Under the pieces are notes generated by a model. The model was not told where the DNA came from. It saw only the letters and a program-made list of their open reading frames with translations, and made no database searches. Shown here piece after piece: positions 38,279 through 47,346 of a stretch of 64,000 nucleotides of DNA (within the stretch, counting starts at the first letter, position 1; each line of letters opens with the position of its first letter). The position numbers were made by a program, and so were the translations under genes. Origin of the DNA: Marivibrio halodurans. Lineage in GTDB: Bacteria > Pseudomonadota > Alphaproteobacteria > UBA8366 > Aestuariispiraceae. Location of the stretch: positions 682,001-746,000 of the forward strand of contig NZ_JAGMWN010000001.1 in the NCBI RefSeq assembly GCF_017963645.1. The letters are read 5' to 3'.

Positions 38279-39115
38279 TCACGAAAGCCAGCGCTTGCGG
38301 CGCTTGTAATGCTTGACGTCCCGGTAGTTGCGGGAAGCGCCCTCGTCGCCGACGCCGAGATAGAATTCCCGCACGTCCGGGTCATTGGCCAGACGGTCCG
38401 TCGGCCCGTCGATCACGATCCGGCCCGTCTCCATGATATAGGCGTAGGAGGACACGGCGAAGGCCATCGCCGCGTTCTGCTCGACCAGAAGCATGCTGGT
38501 CCCCTGTTCCGCGTTGATGCGGGCGATGATGGTGAATATCTCCTCCGTCAGCAGCGGCGAGAGCCCCAGCGACGGCTCGTCCAGCAGGATGATCCGGGGT
38601 TGGGCGACGAGCGCCCGCCCGATGGCGAGCATCTGCTGTTCCCCGCCGGAGAGATAACCGGCGAGCGCCTTGCGCCGCTCATGCAGCCTCGGGAAATAGG
38701 AGTAGACGAGATCGAAATCCCGCGCCGAAGCCCCGGCGCGGGAGAAGGTGGCGGCGACCAGGTTCTCCTCGACCGTCAGATCCTCGAACACGTGGCGCCC
38801 CTCCATCACATGGAAGAGGCCGTTCCGGACCAGCTCATGGGGCTTGAAGCCCCGGGTCGCGGCGCCGTCGAAGAGGATATCCCCTCCGGTGACGGCGCCG
38901 TTCTCCAGGTCGAGAAGCCCCGAGACGGCCTTCAGCGTCGTGGTCTTGCCCGCCCCGTTGGAGCCGAGCAGGGCCGTGATCGAGCCTTCCTCCACCGCCA
39001 GGGACAGGCCGCGCAGGACCTGAACCGTGTGGTTGAAGACCACCTCGATGTTCCGGACATCGAGGACCGATCGCTTCGCGTCGTCACGCTCGGGCATCCC
39101 GGCCGCCGCCTTCAT
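38279..39115 (-). CDS. livF: Branched-chain-type ABC transporter ATP-binding protein (LivF)
   Basis: 278 residues. Walker A LGSNGAGKTT near residue 50, Q-loop region, signature LSGGEQQMLAIGRAL near 155 and Walker B IILLDEPSLGLSP. A C-terminal basic extension (NYRDVKHYKRRKRWLS) is longer than in typical LivF. It lies 12 nt after the binding-protein gene and 8 nt before the acyl-CoA synthetase. Confidence 0.93.
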   Translation of the reverse strand: MKAAAGMPERDDAKRSVLDVRNIEVVFNHTVQVLRGLSLAVEEGSITALLGSNGAGKTTTLKAVSGLLDLENGAVTGGDILFDGAATRGFKPHELVRNGLFHVMEGRHVFEDLTVEENLVAATFSRAGASARDFDLVYSYFPRLHERRKALAGYLSGGEQQMLAIGRALVAQPRIILLDEPSLGLSPLLTEEIFTIIARINAEQGTSMLLVEQNAAMAFAVSSYAYIMETGRIVIDGPTDRLANDPDVREFYLGVGDEGASRNYRDVKHYKRRKRWLS

Positions 39116-39127
39116 CCGCGTCCCTCC

Positions 39128-40306
39128 TTACTCGAGCCGGATCCAGTCGGAAGCCGGCACCATCTTCTCCTGGGACATGTCCGCCCGATAGATGCGGCCG
39201 ACCGGGATCGAGTTGCCGGGAATGCTGATCGGCACGCCGATAATGCCGCCGGTATCGAAATCCTCGATGCTGTTGAGCGCGGCCTTCAGGTTGTCGCCGT
39301 TCAACTCCTTGCCGGCCTCGAGCGTCCGCTTGGCGGACTCCGTCATCAGCATCGCCGTCAGGAAGCCCTGCATATAGGCCGTCGACTGATATTCGGGCCG
39401 CATCTCGCGGATTTTCTCCAGCATCGGCGCGTCATCGGAGTCATCATAGTAGTAGGCGTAGGGCATCACGCCCATGAAGCCGTCGCCGGCCTCGCCCATC
39501 TTCATGACCATGCTGTTGTCCATCGACCAGAAGGTGCCCATGAACTTGGTTTCCATACCCATCTGCTTGGCCTGGTTGATGAATTCGGGGATCGGCGCCA
39601 ACACATAGCCATGGAAGATGGTGTAGTCCGGCTGGGCTCGGCGCAGCTTCAGCACCTCGGTCGAGACATCGACCGAGCCGGGCTTGGTGACGATGGTTTC
39701 CACCACCTCCAGGCCCAGTTCCTCCGCGCGTTTCTGGCTGGTCTCGATCGGATCGCGGCCGAATTCGGTATCGGAGTGGACATAGGCGACCTTGGCGCCC
39801 GGATTCTCGTCGGCGATGTACTCAAGCAGGATGTTGATCATCTCCGTGTAATCGGGGCCGGCCATGAACTGATAGCGGTGCTTCTCCGGGTCGTTGAGCT
39901 CGGAGGCGAAGGACGCGCCCGCCATCAGGATCGTGCCCTTGCGGTCGAGTTCCGGCGAGATCGTCTTCGCGAAGCCGGTGGAATCGCCGTAATAGAAGTT
40001 CGTGTCGTACTGGCTGGTGATCTTGTTGAAGGCCGCGACGGAGGCGTCGACCTTATAGGCCGTGTCCTCCGGAACGTACTTGATCATGCGGCCTTCGATG
40101 CCGCCGGCATTGTTCACGATCTCGACATAGTCCTGGATGCCGGCATGGATACCCTCGCCCGCGAAGGCGAAGACGCCGGTCAGCGGGATGGAGCCGCCCA
40201 GCACGATATCATCGGCCGCCTGCGCCGCCGGCATGCCGCCGGCAAGGCCGGCCGCCATGGCCATGCCCAGCACGGTCCGTCTTTTGACTCCGTCTTTCAG
40301 GAACAT
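39128..40306 (-). CDS. livJ: Periplasmic ABC substrate-binding protein (LivJ/Leu-Ile-Val-binding type)
   Basis: 392 residues from ATG 40306 (AGGGAGG 7 nt upstream); a longer frame upstream crosses livM and was rejected. A signal peptide of Tat/Sec type (KRRTVLGMAMAAGLAGGMPA, cleaved at AQA-AD) leads. Peripla_BP_6 fold: IVLGGSIPLTGVFAFAGEGI near 33 and the central AYVHSDTEFGRDPIETSQK near 180. The ligand is unknown; the linked acyl-CoA synthetase suggests a carboxylic acid and not an amino acid. The family symbol is used only for the type. Confidence 0.9.
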   Translation of the reverse strand: MFLKDGVKRRTVLGMAMAAGLAGGMPAAQAADDIVLGGSIPLTGVFAFAGEGIHAGIQDYVEIVNNAGGIEGRMIKYVPEDTAYKVDASVAAFNKITSQYDTNFYYGDSTGFAKTISPELDRKGTILMAGASFASELNDPEKHRYQFMAGPDYTEMINILLEYIADENPGAKVAYVHSDTEFGRDPIETSQKRAEELGLEVVETIVTKPGSVDVSTEVLKLRRAQPDYTIFHGYVLAPIPEFINQAKQMGMETKFMGTFWSMDNSMVMKMGEAGDGFMGVMPYAYYYDDSDDAPMLEKIREMRPEYQSTAYMQGFLTAMLMTESAKRTLEAGKELNGDNLKAALNSIEDFDTGGIIGVPISIPGNSIPVGRIYRADMSQEKMVPASDWIRLE

Positions 40307-40356
40307 TGCTAACCTCCCTTTTTCATTCGGTTTCACGGGTTGGGTCCGTTTCGTTG

Positions 40357-41400
40357 TCAGGTTTTGAAGGGCCATAGATGGAAGAACCGCCTGAGGCGGC
40401 GCCATGCTTCGGCCAGCCCTCTTGGCTCGAAGATCAGGAAGCCCACGATCAGCGCCCCGAAGACGATGGTGCGCACGGGCGAAAGCAGGGCGACGGCGTC
40501 GGGAAGCCAGGGCGACAGCCATCCGACGATCAGCTTCAGCGCCTCCGGGACCATGGTCATGAAGGCCGCCCCCAGGATGCCGCCGAGGATCGAGCCCATC
40601 CCGCCGACGATGATGGCAGCGAGGAAGAAGATCGACATGACCAGCGGGAAGCTCTCCGGCGTCACGACGCGGAAGAAATAGGCCCACAGCCCGCCCGCGA
40701 CCCCGGCATAGAAGCTCGACAGGGCGAAGCTGTAGAGCTTGTAGCGCAACAGCGGGATACCCAGCACCTCGGCCGAGATGTCGCGGTCGCGGATGGCGAT
40801 GAAGGCGCGGCCGATGCGCGTGCGGAACAGATTCGACGCGCCCAGCACCATCAGGACCGTGACCGGCACGATCAGCCAATAAAGCTTGTCCGGCTGGTCG
40901 AGCGCCGTGCCCAGGAACGTCGCCGGCGGCATGGTCAGGCCCGACTGACCGCCGGTGACGGATGTCCAGTTCGCGAAGACGAAATGCAGGATGACCGAGG
41001 CCGCGATCGTCGCGATGGCGAGATAGAGCCCCTTCACCCGCAGGCTGGGAATCCCGACCAAAATGCCGATCAACCCGGCGCCCAGCCCGCCCGCCAGGAG
41101 ATTGACGAAGAAGGGCGTGCCCAGATTGATCTCCAGCCAGGCCACGATATAGGCCCCGACGCCCATGAAGGCCGCCTGCCCCAGGCTGACCAGCCCGGTG
41201 AAGCCCGTCAGGATATTGAGCCCGGTGGCCGAGGCGATGTTGATCGCGACGAGACAGCCCAGATAGATCCAATAGGCGTCCGCGACGAAGGGGAAGGCCG
41301 CGATCGCAACGAACAGCCCGGCCAGCCACCACCGCTGAACCGGGGTGTCGAACAGGGCCTCGTCGTGCCGGTAGGTTTCCTTGGCGGTTCCGATGCGCAT
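40357..41400 (-). CDS. livM: Branched-chain-type ABC transporter permease (LivM)
   Basis: 347 residues, about 10 membrane helices. Conserved LivM stretches: GLNILTGFTGLVSLGQAAFMGVGAY split around residue 60-85, IGRAFIAIRDRDISAEVLGI near 200 and FFLAAIIVGGMGSILGGILGA near 270. Its ATG follows the livH stop after 1 nt, so the two are coupled. Confidence 0.93.
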   Translation of the reverse strand: MRIGTAKETYRHDEALFDTPVQRWWLAGLFVAIAAFPFVADAYWIYLGCLVAINIASATGLNILTGFTGLVSLGQAAFMGVGAYIVAWLEINLGTPFFVNLLAGGLGAGLIGILVGIPSLRVKGLYLAIATIAASVILHFVFANWTSVTGGQSGLTMPPATFLGTALDQPDKLYWLIVPVTVLMVLGASNLFRTRIGRAFIAIRDRDISAEVLGIPLLRYKLYSFALSSFYAGVAGGLWAYFFRVVTPESFPLVMSIFFLAAIIVGGMGSILGGILGAAFMTMVPEALKLIVGWLSPWLPDAVALLSPVRTIVFGALIVGFLIFEPRGLAEAWRRLRRFFHLWPFKT

Positions 41401-41401
41401 C

Positions 41402-42283
41402 TTATAGCCGCTCTATCTCATGGGTGCCGAACAGGCCGTAGGGGCGGACCATCAGGACCACCACCAGCAGGACGAATGTCGCCAGAGTCTTGTATTCGCC
41501 GCCGAGATAGGCCCCCGCCAACGCCTCCAGCAGCCCGATGAAGAGCCCCGCGACCAACGCGCCCAGCACGCTGTCCAGACCGCCGACGATGACGACGACC
41601 AGGACGGACAGGCCGAACACCCCCATCGTCGGCGAAATCCCGCCAATGGCACCGACCAGCATGCCCGCGACGCCCGCCGTCACGCAGGCGATGATCCAGG
41701 ACAGCGAGAAGACCTTCGGTACGTTGATGCCCATCGAATAGGCGGCGGCCTGATCGCTCGCGGTGGCGCGCAGCGCGACGCCGCCGCGCCAGAAGCGGAA
41801 CAGCGCCAGGAAGATCAGCACCACGACCGACGCGATCGCGAAGGCCGTGGCGACCTTCGAGGAGACATAGGCATCGCCCAGGAAAAGCGGCTGGTTCGGC
41901 AGATATTCCGGCAGGCGCAACGGGTTCGCGCCCCAGATCAGTTCCACCGTGCCGGTCAGGATGCTGCCCAGCCCGATGGTCAGCATGAAGACGGCGATCG
42001 GACTTTCGCCCAGCATCGGCCGGATCATCGTGCGTTCGATCCCGGCGCCGAGCAGCCCGGCCACCACCACCGTCCCCAGCGCGGCGAGCCAGAAGGGAAG
42101 CGCCAGCCCGGCCGAGAAACCGAAGAACACATAGGCGCCCAGCATCAGGATCTCGCCGATCGCGAGATTGACCACCTTCGTCGCCTTGTAGATCAGCACG
42201 AAGGCGAGCCCGGTGATCGCATAGAGTCCGCCCGAGCCGATCCCGGCGAGCGATACCTCGATGAGCAGCAGCCAATCCGTCAT
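41402..42283 (-). CDS. livH: Branched-chain-type ABC transporter permease (LivH)
   Basis: 293 residues, about 8 membrane helices. Typical LivH features: LAGIGSGGLYAITGLAFVLI near residue 13, KVVNLAIGEILMLGAY near 36 and VVVIVGGLDSVLGALVAGL near 230. Its ATG overlaps the livG stop by 4 nt (ATGA), which supports coupled translation. Confidence 0.93.
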   Translation of the reverse strand: MTDWLLLIEVSLAGIGSGGLYAITGLAFVLIYKATKVVNLAIGEILMLGAYVFFGFSAGLALPFWLAALGTVVVAGLLGAGIERTMIRPMLGESPIAVFMLTIGLGSILTGTVELIWGANPLRLPEYLPNQPLFLGDAYVSSKVATAFAIASVVVLIFLALFRFWRGGVALRATASDQAAAYSMGINVPKVFSLSWIIACVTAGVAGMLVGAIGGISPTMGVFGLSVLVVVIVGGLDSVLGALVAGLFIGLLEALAGAYLGGEYKTLATFVLLVVVLMVRPYGLFGTHEIERL

Positions 42284-43134
42284 GCGGCCCCTCCCGCCGC
42301 GCCCGCGGCCTCGCGCACCCGCGCGCGCAGATCATCGACCTCGCCCGATCCCAGATAGGCCGCGATAACGTCCGGGTTCGAGGACACCTGCCCCGGATCG
42401 CCCTTGGCGATGACCTGCCCGAAATTCAGCACGACCACATGGTCGGAGATATCCATGACCATGCCCATGTCATGCTCGACCATCAGGATGGTGACACCCC
42501 ATTCCTCGCGCACGTCGAGGATGAAGCGCGCCATGTCCTCCGTCTCCTCCCGGTTCATCCCCGCCACCGGTTCGTCGAGCAGCAGGATGCGCGGGCGCAT
42601 CGCCAGCGCGCGCGCCAGTTCCACCCGCTTGCGCAGGCCATAGGACAGGGCCGACACGGGGGCGTTGCGGATATGGTCGATCTCCAGGAAGTCGATGATC
42701 CGTTCCTCGACCTCGCGGCGCAATTCCATCTCCTCCCGCCGCGCGCGGCCCAGATAGAACAGCGCCTCCAGGACCCCCGTCGCCATGTGCGCGTGACGAC
42801 CGAGCTTGATGTTGTCCAGCACCGTCATGCCCTGGAACAGGGAGATATTCTGGAAGGTCCGCGCCATGCCCAGGCGCGCGCGCTCCGGCGGGCGCAGCCC
42901 GTCGACCGGGGTGTCGAAGAAGCGGATCGATCCCGCCCCCGGCCGATAGAAGCCGGATATCGTGTTGAACAGCGAGGTCTTGCCCGCGCCATTCGGCCCG
43001 ATGATAGAGGTAACGGAGCCCTCGCGCGCGGTGAAGGACACACCGTCGAGCGCGCGCAGCCCGCCGAAGCTGAGCCTCAGCCCATCGACCGCGAGCGCCG
43101 TCCGCCCCTCGTCGGATGACATCTCAACGGCCAT
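42280..43134 (-). CDS. livG: Branched-chain-type ABC transporter ATP-binding protein (LivG)
   Basis: 284 residues from ATG 43134, which has GGGAGGT 7 nt upstream; earlier in-frame ATGs lack this. Walker A GPNGAGKTSLFN near residue 44, signature LSYGLRKRVELARAL (a Tyr variant usual in LivG) near 160, Walker B ILLLDEPVAGMN, then switch His in ILMVEHDMGMV. First gene of the livG-H-M-J-F-ligase operon. Confidence 0.93.
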   Translation of the reverse strand: MAVEMSSDEGRTALAVDGLRLSFGGLRALDGVSFTAREGSVTSIIGPNGAGKTSLFNTISGFYRPGAGSIRFFDTPVDGLRPPERARLGMARTFQNISLFQGMTVLDNIKLGRHAHMATGVLEALFYLGRARREEMELRREVEERIIDFLEIDHIRNAPVSALSYGLRKRVELARALAMRPRILLLDEPVAGMNREETEDMARFILDVREEWGVTILMVEHDMGMVMDISDHVVVLNFGQVIAKGDPGQVSSNPDVIAAYLGSGEVDDLRARVREAAGAAGGAA

Positions 43135-43350
43135 CGCGGCACCTCCCATCGCGCCCACCCCTATCGCGGCCACCATGGGGGGAACCGCCACCCCGCGCAC
43201 GGGGAAACGGGCCGGGCATGCGACCCGGCGCGTGGTCCAAGCGGACCCGAACTCTCACTGACACCGTTTCCTCCCTGGTACCCGCCGCCCCTTGTCTTTA
43301 TGCGCCGGGACGTGCGGCTTCCTAGATTAGTAAACTTGATCGTCCGCGCG

Positions 43351-44130
43351 CTACAGTTCTCCACGGGTTTGGAAGACGCTGTCCAGCGGCACGCGATCCA
43401 CCGGGTCCTCCAGGCTTCGGCCGGTCCGCCGGAAGCCCTTGCCGAAATCGGCGACATGACGGCGCATCCAAAGGCGCGCCGCATCCATATTCCTGCCGGA
43501 CAAGGCATCGAACAATTTTTCGTGCGCGGCCAGGAGCCGATCGGCAGCTTCCGGCACCTGTTCGAAGATCGGCTGAGTCGCGGGATAGATCAGCAGGCTG
43601 ACCGGCTCCCGCGCCAATTGCAGCACCCGGTTACCGGACGCCCTGGCGATCAGGGTGTGGAATTCGGTATCGAGGTCGGCCATCCGTTCCGGATCGTCCA
43701 GCGCCGCGCGCGTGCGCGCCAGATTGTCCGAAAGGGCGTCCAGATCGTCCCCGGTGCGATGGGTAACGGCGAGCTCGATCGCATTACGCTCCAGCATATC
43801 GATCGCTTCGTAGAGTTCGCGGAACGAGACCTGGTGCAGGATCAGGGCACGGCTGACGCGCGTGGCGAGCTTCGCGTGGCGCGGCACGCTGGCGACGAGG
43901 CGGCGGCTCGGCTCCCGCCTTATCAGTCCGGATTGCTCCAGGCACCGGATGCCCTCGCGCACGGTCGAGCGATTGACGCCGAATTGCTTGGCCAGATCCG
44001 CTTCCGTGCCGATGGGCGTATCCGGCGGAATCCGGCCGCTGACGATCTCACGCTCGATCGCCTCCGCGACCAGCTGATAGGCCGGCGGCGCGCTGATCCG
44101 CTCGAATCGGTCGGCTTCGGCCTGGGCCAT
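43351..44130 (-). CDS. GntR family regulator with FCD ligand domain
   Basis: 259 residues from ATG 44130 (GAGG just upstream; ATG 44154 is possible). The winged helix is at residues 12-80: QLVAEAIEREIVSGRIPPDT, ADLAKQFGVNRSTVREGIRC. The FCD domain follows with metal-type residues in DLDTEFHTLIARASGNRVL and HEKLFDALSGRNMDAA. FadR/VanR-type regulators often sense acids or acyl-CoAs. It lies 216 bp upstream of livG on the same strand and probably controls the transporter operon. Confidence 0.9.
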   Translation of the reverse strand: MAQAEADRFERISAPPAYQLVAEAIEREIVSGRIPPDTPIGTEADLAKQFGVNRSTVREGIRCLEQSGLIRREPSRRLVASVPRHAKLATRVSRALILHQVSFRELYEAIDMLERNAIELAVTHRTGDDLDALSDNLARTRAALDDPERMADLDTEFHTLIARASGNRVLQLAREPVSLLIYPATQPIFEQVPEAADRLLAAHEKLFDALSGRNMDAARLWMRRHVADFGKGFRRTGRSLEDPVDRVPLDSVFQTRGEL

Positions 44131-44545
44131 GCGCCTCGTCCACCCCATCCCCACGTCGGTTTGTCCGACAACCCGATCTTATGAAGCGCCGACGAGCGAA
44201 GTCAATCGCGCTGTTGCGGTCCCGGTGAGATGGGCCCCGTCACGCCGCCGCCTCGAACGCACCGCTCGCGCCTTGGCCGTCCAGATCGGCACAGGGACTC
44301 TCATTAGAAATCCCGGAATCGATGGAGCCACGCTCGCTCCGTTAAGTAGGAGAAGAGTCACGAAGGCGACCCGATTGGCCGCCATGTTCTCGTGCGAAAC
44401 CAAGCGGCCCAGGGCGGAACGGACGAACAGACCGAGGCGTCCACACGGCCCATTGAAACGAATGCCGGCGGATCAGCCCGAGACAAATTTTCGAGAAAAC
44501 CCGAACGCGGCCCTCAAAGTATCGATTTTATCATATTTTCGAGAG
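44131..44545. other. Intergenic region between the GntR gene and tRNA-Glu
   Basis: About 415 bp without a convincing gene. Short open frames here on both strands lack ribosome sites and family features. The right end is AT-rich (TATCGATTTTATCATATTTT near 44520-44540) and lies just past the tRNA 3' end; a T-run there does not follow a clear hairpin on the tRNA strand. Confidence 0.55.
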
Positions 44546-44621
44546 TGGCGACCCCTACGGGACTCGAACCCGTGTCTTCACCGTGAAAGGGTGATGTCCT
44601 AGGCCACTAGACGAAGGGGTC
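44546..44621 (-). tRNA. tRNA-Glu (anticodon TTC)
   Basis: 76 nt including encoded CCA. Acceptor stem GACCCCT pairs with AGGGGTC, discriminator G, then CCA (minus strand, 44548-44546). D-arm GTCTAGTGGCCTAGGAC, anticodon stem TCACC/GGTGA with loop CTTTCAC giving TTC, and T-arm ACGGG-TTCGAGT-CCCGT are all complete. In an organism with GatCAB this tRNA's synthetase may also charge tRNA-Gln. Confidence 0.97.
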
Positions 44622-44666
44622 GCGGTAGAGGCCGGGCGGGCGTTCGCGCCGCCGCTTCGGGGCGCT

Positions 44667-44694
44667 GTTTAGCGATTGCGCGCGCGGCGGTCAA
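44667..44694 (-). promoter_or_regulatory. Promoter of tRNA-Glu
   Basis: On the minus strand, TTGACC (44694-44689) and CTAAAC (44672-44667) are 16 nt apart, a good vegetative alphaproteobacterial -35/-10 pair. The predicted start lies about 40 nt before the mature tRNA 5' end. Confidence 0.6.
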
Positions 44695-44756
44695 GCATGG
44701 CGGCGTGGAGAAATATCATTATGGCGTGAAACGGCGCGGGCGCCGTCCGGACGAAT

Positions 44757-44772
44757 TGGCACTCGCCTTGCA
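44757..44772 (+). promoter_or_regulatory. Sigma-54 promoter of the flagellar hook gene
   Basis: TGGCAC at 44757-44762, five bases, then TTGCA at 44768-44772. This is the complete -24/-12 consensus with GG and GC separated by 10 nt. The predicted start near 44783 leaves a leader of about 87 nt before the flgE ATG. Sigma-54 control of hook genes is established in Caulobacter and other polar flagellates. Confidence 0.8.
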
Positions 44773-44869
44773 TGATCGTTGGCGACAGTCCTGTTCGGCG
44801 CGTGGAGCGCGGACCGGTGGGCACGTTGGATCCAGGAACCGGGGGGACCCGGGTGAACCGGGGAAGAAA

Positions 44870-46153
44870 ATGCCGGGTTACTACCTCTTCGGCGCCGGAA
44901 TAAGCGCGCTTCAGGCCCAGAGCCGGAAGTTCGACACCATTCGTGGTAATATCGAGAACCAGACGGTTCCCGGTTACAAGGCCGCCGACGTCCGTTTCCA
45001 GGACATGGTCGCGACCCGGGGCGAGCAACGCACCGAGCAGCTTCTCGGTGTCCGGGCGCGTCAGCAGGTCTTCCTTGGCAAGGAAGGCGAGATCATCCCC
45101 ACCGGCAACCGTTTCGACGGCGCGATAACCGGCAGCGGCTTCTTCGTCACCCGCCCGAGCTTCGAGAATAACGGCGACGTCGTCCTGACCGACGCGGGCG
45201 CCTTCAACGAGACGCTTGTCAATGTCGACGGCGAGGAGCGCGTTTATCTGACCGATCTGGCGGGCAATTTCCTGCTGGGCTACAACGCCGATCCGGCGAC
45301 GGGCCAGTACACGGTCGATACCAGCAGCGCCAACGCCCTTGAGCCGATCGAGGTGACGCGCGAGCGCGCGCTGTCCGTGGCGCAGCCGACCACGGTGCTC
45401 AGCCTGCGCGGCAATCTGTCCCCGGACACCGAGGTCGGCAAGACGGAGCAGTTCACCTTCACCGTGCTCGACGGCACGGGCGACGCCGATGGGCTCGGCG
45501 ATGAGCAATTGCTTAATTTCAACTTCACGAAGACCGCCAACCCGGATGAATGGGACCTGGAGATCACGGCCCCGAACGGCGCGGTCTCGCAGCCGACCAA
45601 CCAACCGATGCGGGTCGTCTTCAACGCCGACGGCGAGATCGAATCGATCGGCGGCGCCTCGGGCTTCAATTTCGACGTCGCCGCGACCTGGGACAACTCC
45701 CAAGCGCAAAGCACGATCGCGGTCAATCTCGGCCGGTTCTCGCAATATCAGGCCGTGACATCGATCGAGACCGTCAATGTCGACGGCAATTCCGACGGGT
45801 TCCTCACCGACGTCTATTTCGGTGACGACGGCAAGGTGATGGGCGATTTCAGCAATGGCATCAGCCGGGCGATCGGGCAACTCGCGCTCGGCGATGTCGT
45901 GGCGCCGGAGAGGTTGTCCGTCCTCGACGACAACCACTACCGCCTGACGGCCAATTCGGGCGACCTTAACCTTTACGACTTCACCACGAGCAACCGAGCG
46001 GCGTTCCAGGGCTTCGCGTTGGAGCAATCGACGACGGAAATTTCCGAGGAATTCACCAACCTGATCGTAACCCAGCGCGCCTATTCCTCGGCCGCGCAGA
46101 CGATCCGCACCGTCGACGAGATGATGCAGACCGCGACCAATCTCAAGAATTGA
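44870..46153 (+). CDS. flgE: Flagellar hook/basal body protein, FlgE type
   Basis: 427 residues from ATG 44870. The N-terminal rod-type motif reads GAGISALQAQSRKFDTIRGN then NIENQTVPGYKAADVRF, a diverged form of the usual NIANVNTVGYK; a FlaE-type middle begins near TTVLSLRGNLSPDTEVG; the C-terminal Flg_bbr_C reads EISEEFTNLIVTQRAYSSAA then RTVDEMMQTATNLKN. These suggest the hook protein or a close hook-like paralogue, exported by the flagellar type III system. No other flagellar structural gene flanks it, which is unusual. Driven by a sigma-54 promoter. Confidence 0.85.
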   Translation: MPGYYLFGAGISALQAQSRKFDTIRGNIENQTVPGYKAADVRFQDMVATRGEQRTEQLLGVRARQQVFLGKEGEIIPTGNRFDGAITGSGFFVTRPSFENNGDVVLTDAGAFNETLVNVDGEERVYLTDLAGNFLLGYNADPATGQYTVDTSSANALEPIEVTRERALSVAQPTTVLSLRGNLSPDTEVGKTEQFTFTVLDGTGDADGLGDEQLLNFNFTKTANPDEWDLEITAPNGAVSQPTNQPMRVVFNADGEIESIGGASGFNFDVAATWDNSQAQSTIAVNLGRFSQYQAVTSIETVNVDGNSDGFLTDVYFGDDGKVMGDFSNGISRAIGQLALGDVVAPERLSVLDDNHYRLTANSGDLNLYDFTTSNRAAFQGFALEQSTTEISEEFTNLIVTQRAYSSAAQTIRTVDEMMQTATNLKN

Positions 46154-46223
46154 GCGCGCGATGCTTAAGCACTCGTGAAACGCGACAAGACTTGACGCAT
46201 TTGACGGGATAGACTGCGGCACC

Positions 46224-47312
46224 ATGACCGACCCCGACGCCGCCACCGTTCTGCTAGTCGAGGATAACGCGCAGGTCCGACGGCTGCTCGGCGCGGTTCT
46301 GCGCGCGATCGGCATCCGGCGGGTGGTCAGCGCCGCGAACGGGTCGGAGGCGATCCGTATCCTACGCCAACAAACTCCGACGGGTAGCGAGGGGACGGAC
46401 GACGGGGAGAGCGGCACGCATTTCGATGTCGTCATCTCCGACTGGAAGATGCATCCGGGGGACGGGGTGGCGTTGCTTCGCTGGATTCGGCGGCACCGGG
46501 AATCGCCCAACCGCTTCGTCCCTTTTCTTATGCTGTCCGCCTATGTCGATCCGGACAGGGTGCGCCTTGCCCGGGACCTGGGCGCCAGCGCCTATATCGC
46601 CAAACCCTTCACCGCCGATACGGTCGCGCGCTATGTCTCGATCGCGTTGGCGGACGCCCGTCGCTTCGTCGAGATCGGCGACTATTTCGGTCCCGACCGG
46701 CGCGGCAACGCCCCGGACCTGAGCGAGGCAGAGCGCCGTGACCGCGACCGGAGCGACCGGGAAAAGGGCGTGCGTTTCTTCATGCCGCCGCAATCGATGG
46801 AGGGCCGGCGAACGGGCGGCACGCCGATCGACGCCCAGCGCCTGATGACGATTCAGAAGGTAATCGAGCAGCGGGCCGAATCCTTCCTCGACTGGACGAA
46901 GGAGTCGGTGGCGCGTCTCGATCTTGAACTCGACATGGCGGTGAAGCGTAGGCCGGGCGAGCGCCGGGTGCCTTTCAATCGCATTAACCAGATCGCGCAT
47001 GAACTGCGCGGCCAGGGTACGACCTTCGGCTACCCGCTCATCTCCGCCATCGCCAAGAATATCGAGGAGGCGACGGCGCGGGATTTCGACCGTTCCGACG
47101 CCACGCTCGCAATCATCCGCATGCAGGCGAAGGGGCTGAAGCAAGTGGTCCGCTCCCGATTGACCGGCGATGGCGGGACGGAGGGACAGGAGTTAATGCG
47201 CACGCTCGCGCCCGCGCGAACGGACGAGAATACGGCCGGGGATGGGGGGCGTGGTGGTGGCGGACCCGAGAATGATGGCGACTCCGCCTCGTCGACCGCC
47301 GCCTCCAAATAG
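46224..47312 (+). CDS. Response regulator: receiver plus HPt-like C-terminal domain
   Basis: 362 residues. The receiver domain (residues 8-140) has the acidic pair in LLVEDNAQV, phospho-Asp73 in [13 protein letters not shown], Ser in MLSAY and Lys127 in YIAKPF. After an Asp/Arg-rich linker, residues 205-320 form a helical domain with [18 protein letters not shown] (His259), which resembles the HxLKG motif of histidine phosphotransfer domains. So Asp and His phosphate sites may sit in one chain. The Gly/Ser-rich tail is disordered. It lies 70 nt after flgE, so a link to motility is likely but inferred. Confidence 0.82.
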   Translation: MTDPDAATVLLVEDNAQVRRLLGAVLRAIGIRRVVSAANGSEAIRILRQQTPTGSEGTDDGESGTHFDVVISDWKMHPGDGVALLRWIRRHRESPNRFVPFLMLSAYVDPDRVRLARDLGASAYIAKPFTADTVARYVSIALADARRFVEIGDYFGPDRRGNAPDLSEAERRDRDRSDREKGVRFFMPPQSMEGRRTGGTPIDAQRLMTIQKVIEQRAESFLDWTKESVARLDLELDMAVKRRPGERRVPFNRINQIAHELRGQGTTFGYPLISAIAKNIEEATARDFDRSDATLAIIRMQAKGLKQVVRSRLTGDGGTEGQELMRTLAPARTDENTAGDGGRGGGGPENDGDSASSTAASK

Positions 47313-47346
47313 ACCGAGCACGCGGCCCTGGGCAATCCCCCCCCCC

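Noticed and set aside
38210-40312. 700-codon plus-strand frame over livF and livJ
   Set aside because: Shadow of the two minus-strand ABC genes, which have full Walker and binding-protein motifs.
39128-41332. Long minus-strand frame that would fuse the binding protein to upstream sequence
   Set aside because: The upstream half overlaps livM; the signal peptide and ribosome site mark the start at 40306.
44179-44403. 74-codon minus-strand frame between the GntR gene and tRNA-Glu
   Set aside because: No ribosome site, biased composition, and no homology I can recognise.
44669-46510. 613-codon minus-strand frame over flgE
   Set aside because: The plus strand has rod and hook motifs at both ends plus a sigma-54 promoter; the minus frame has none.
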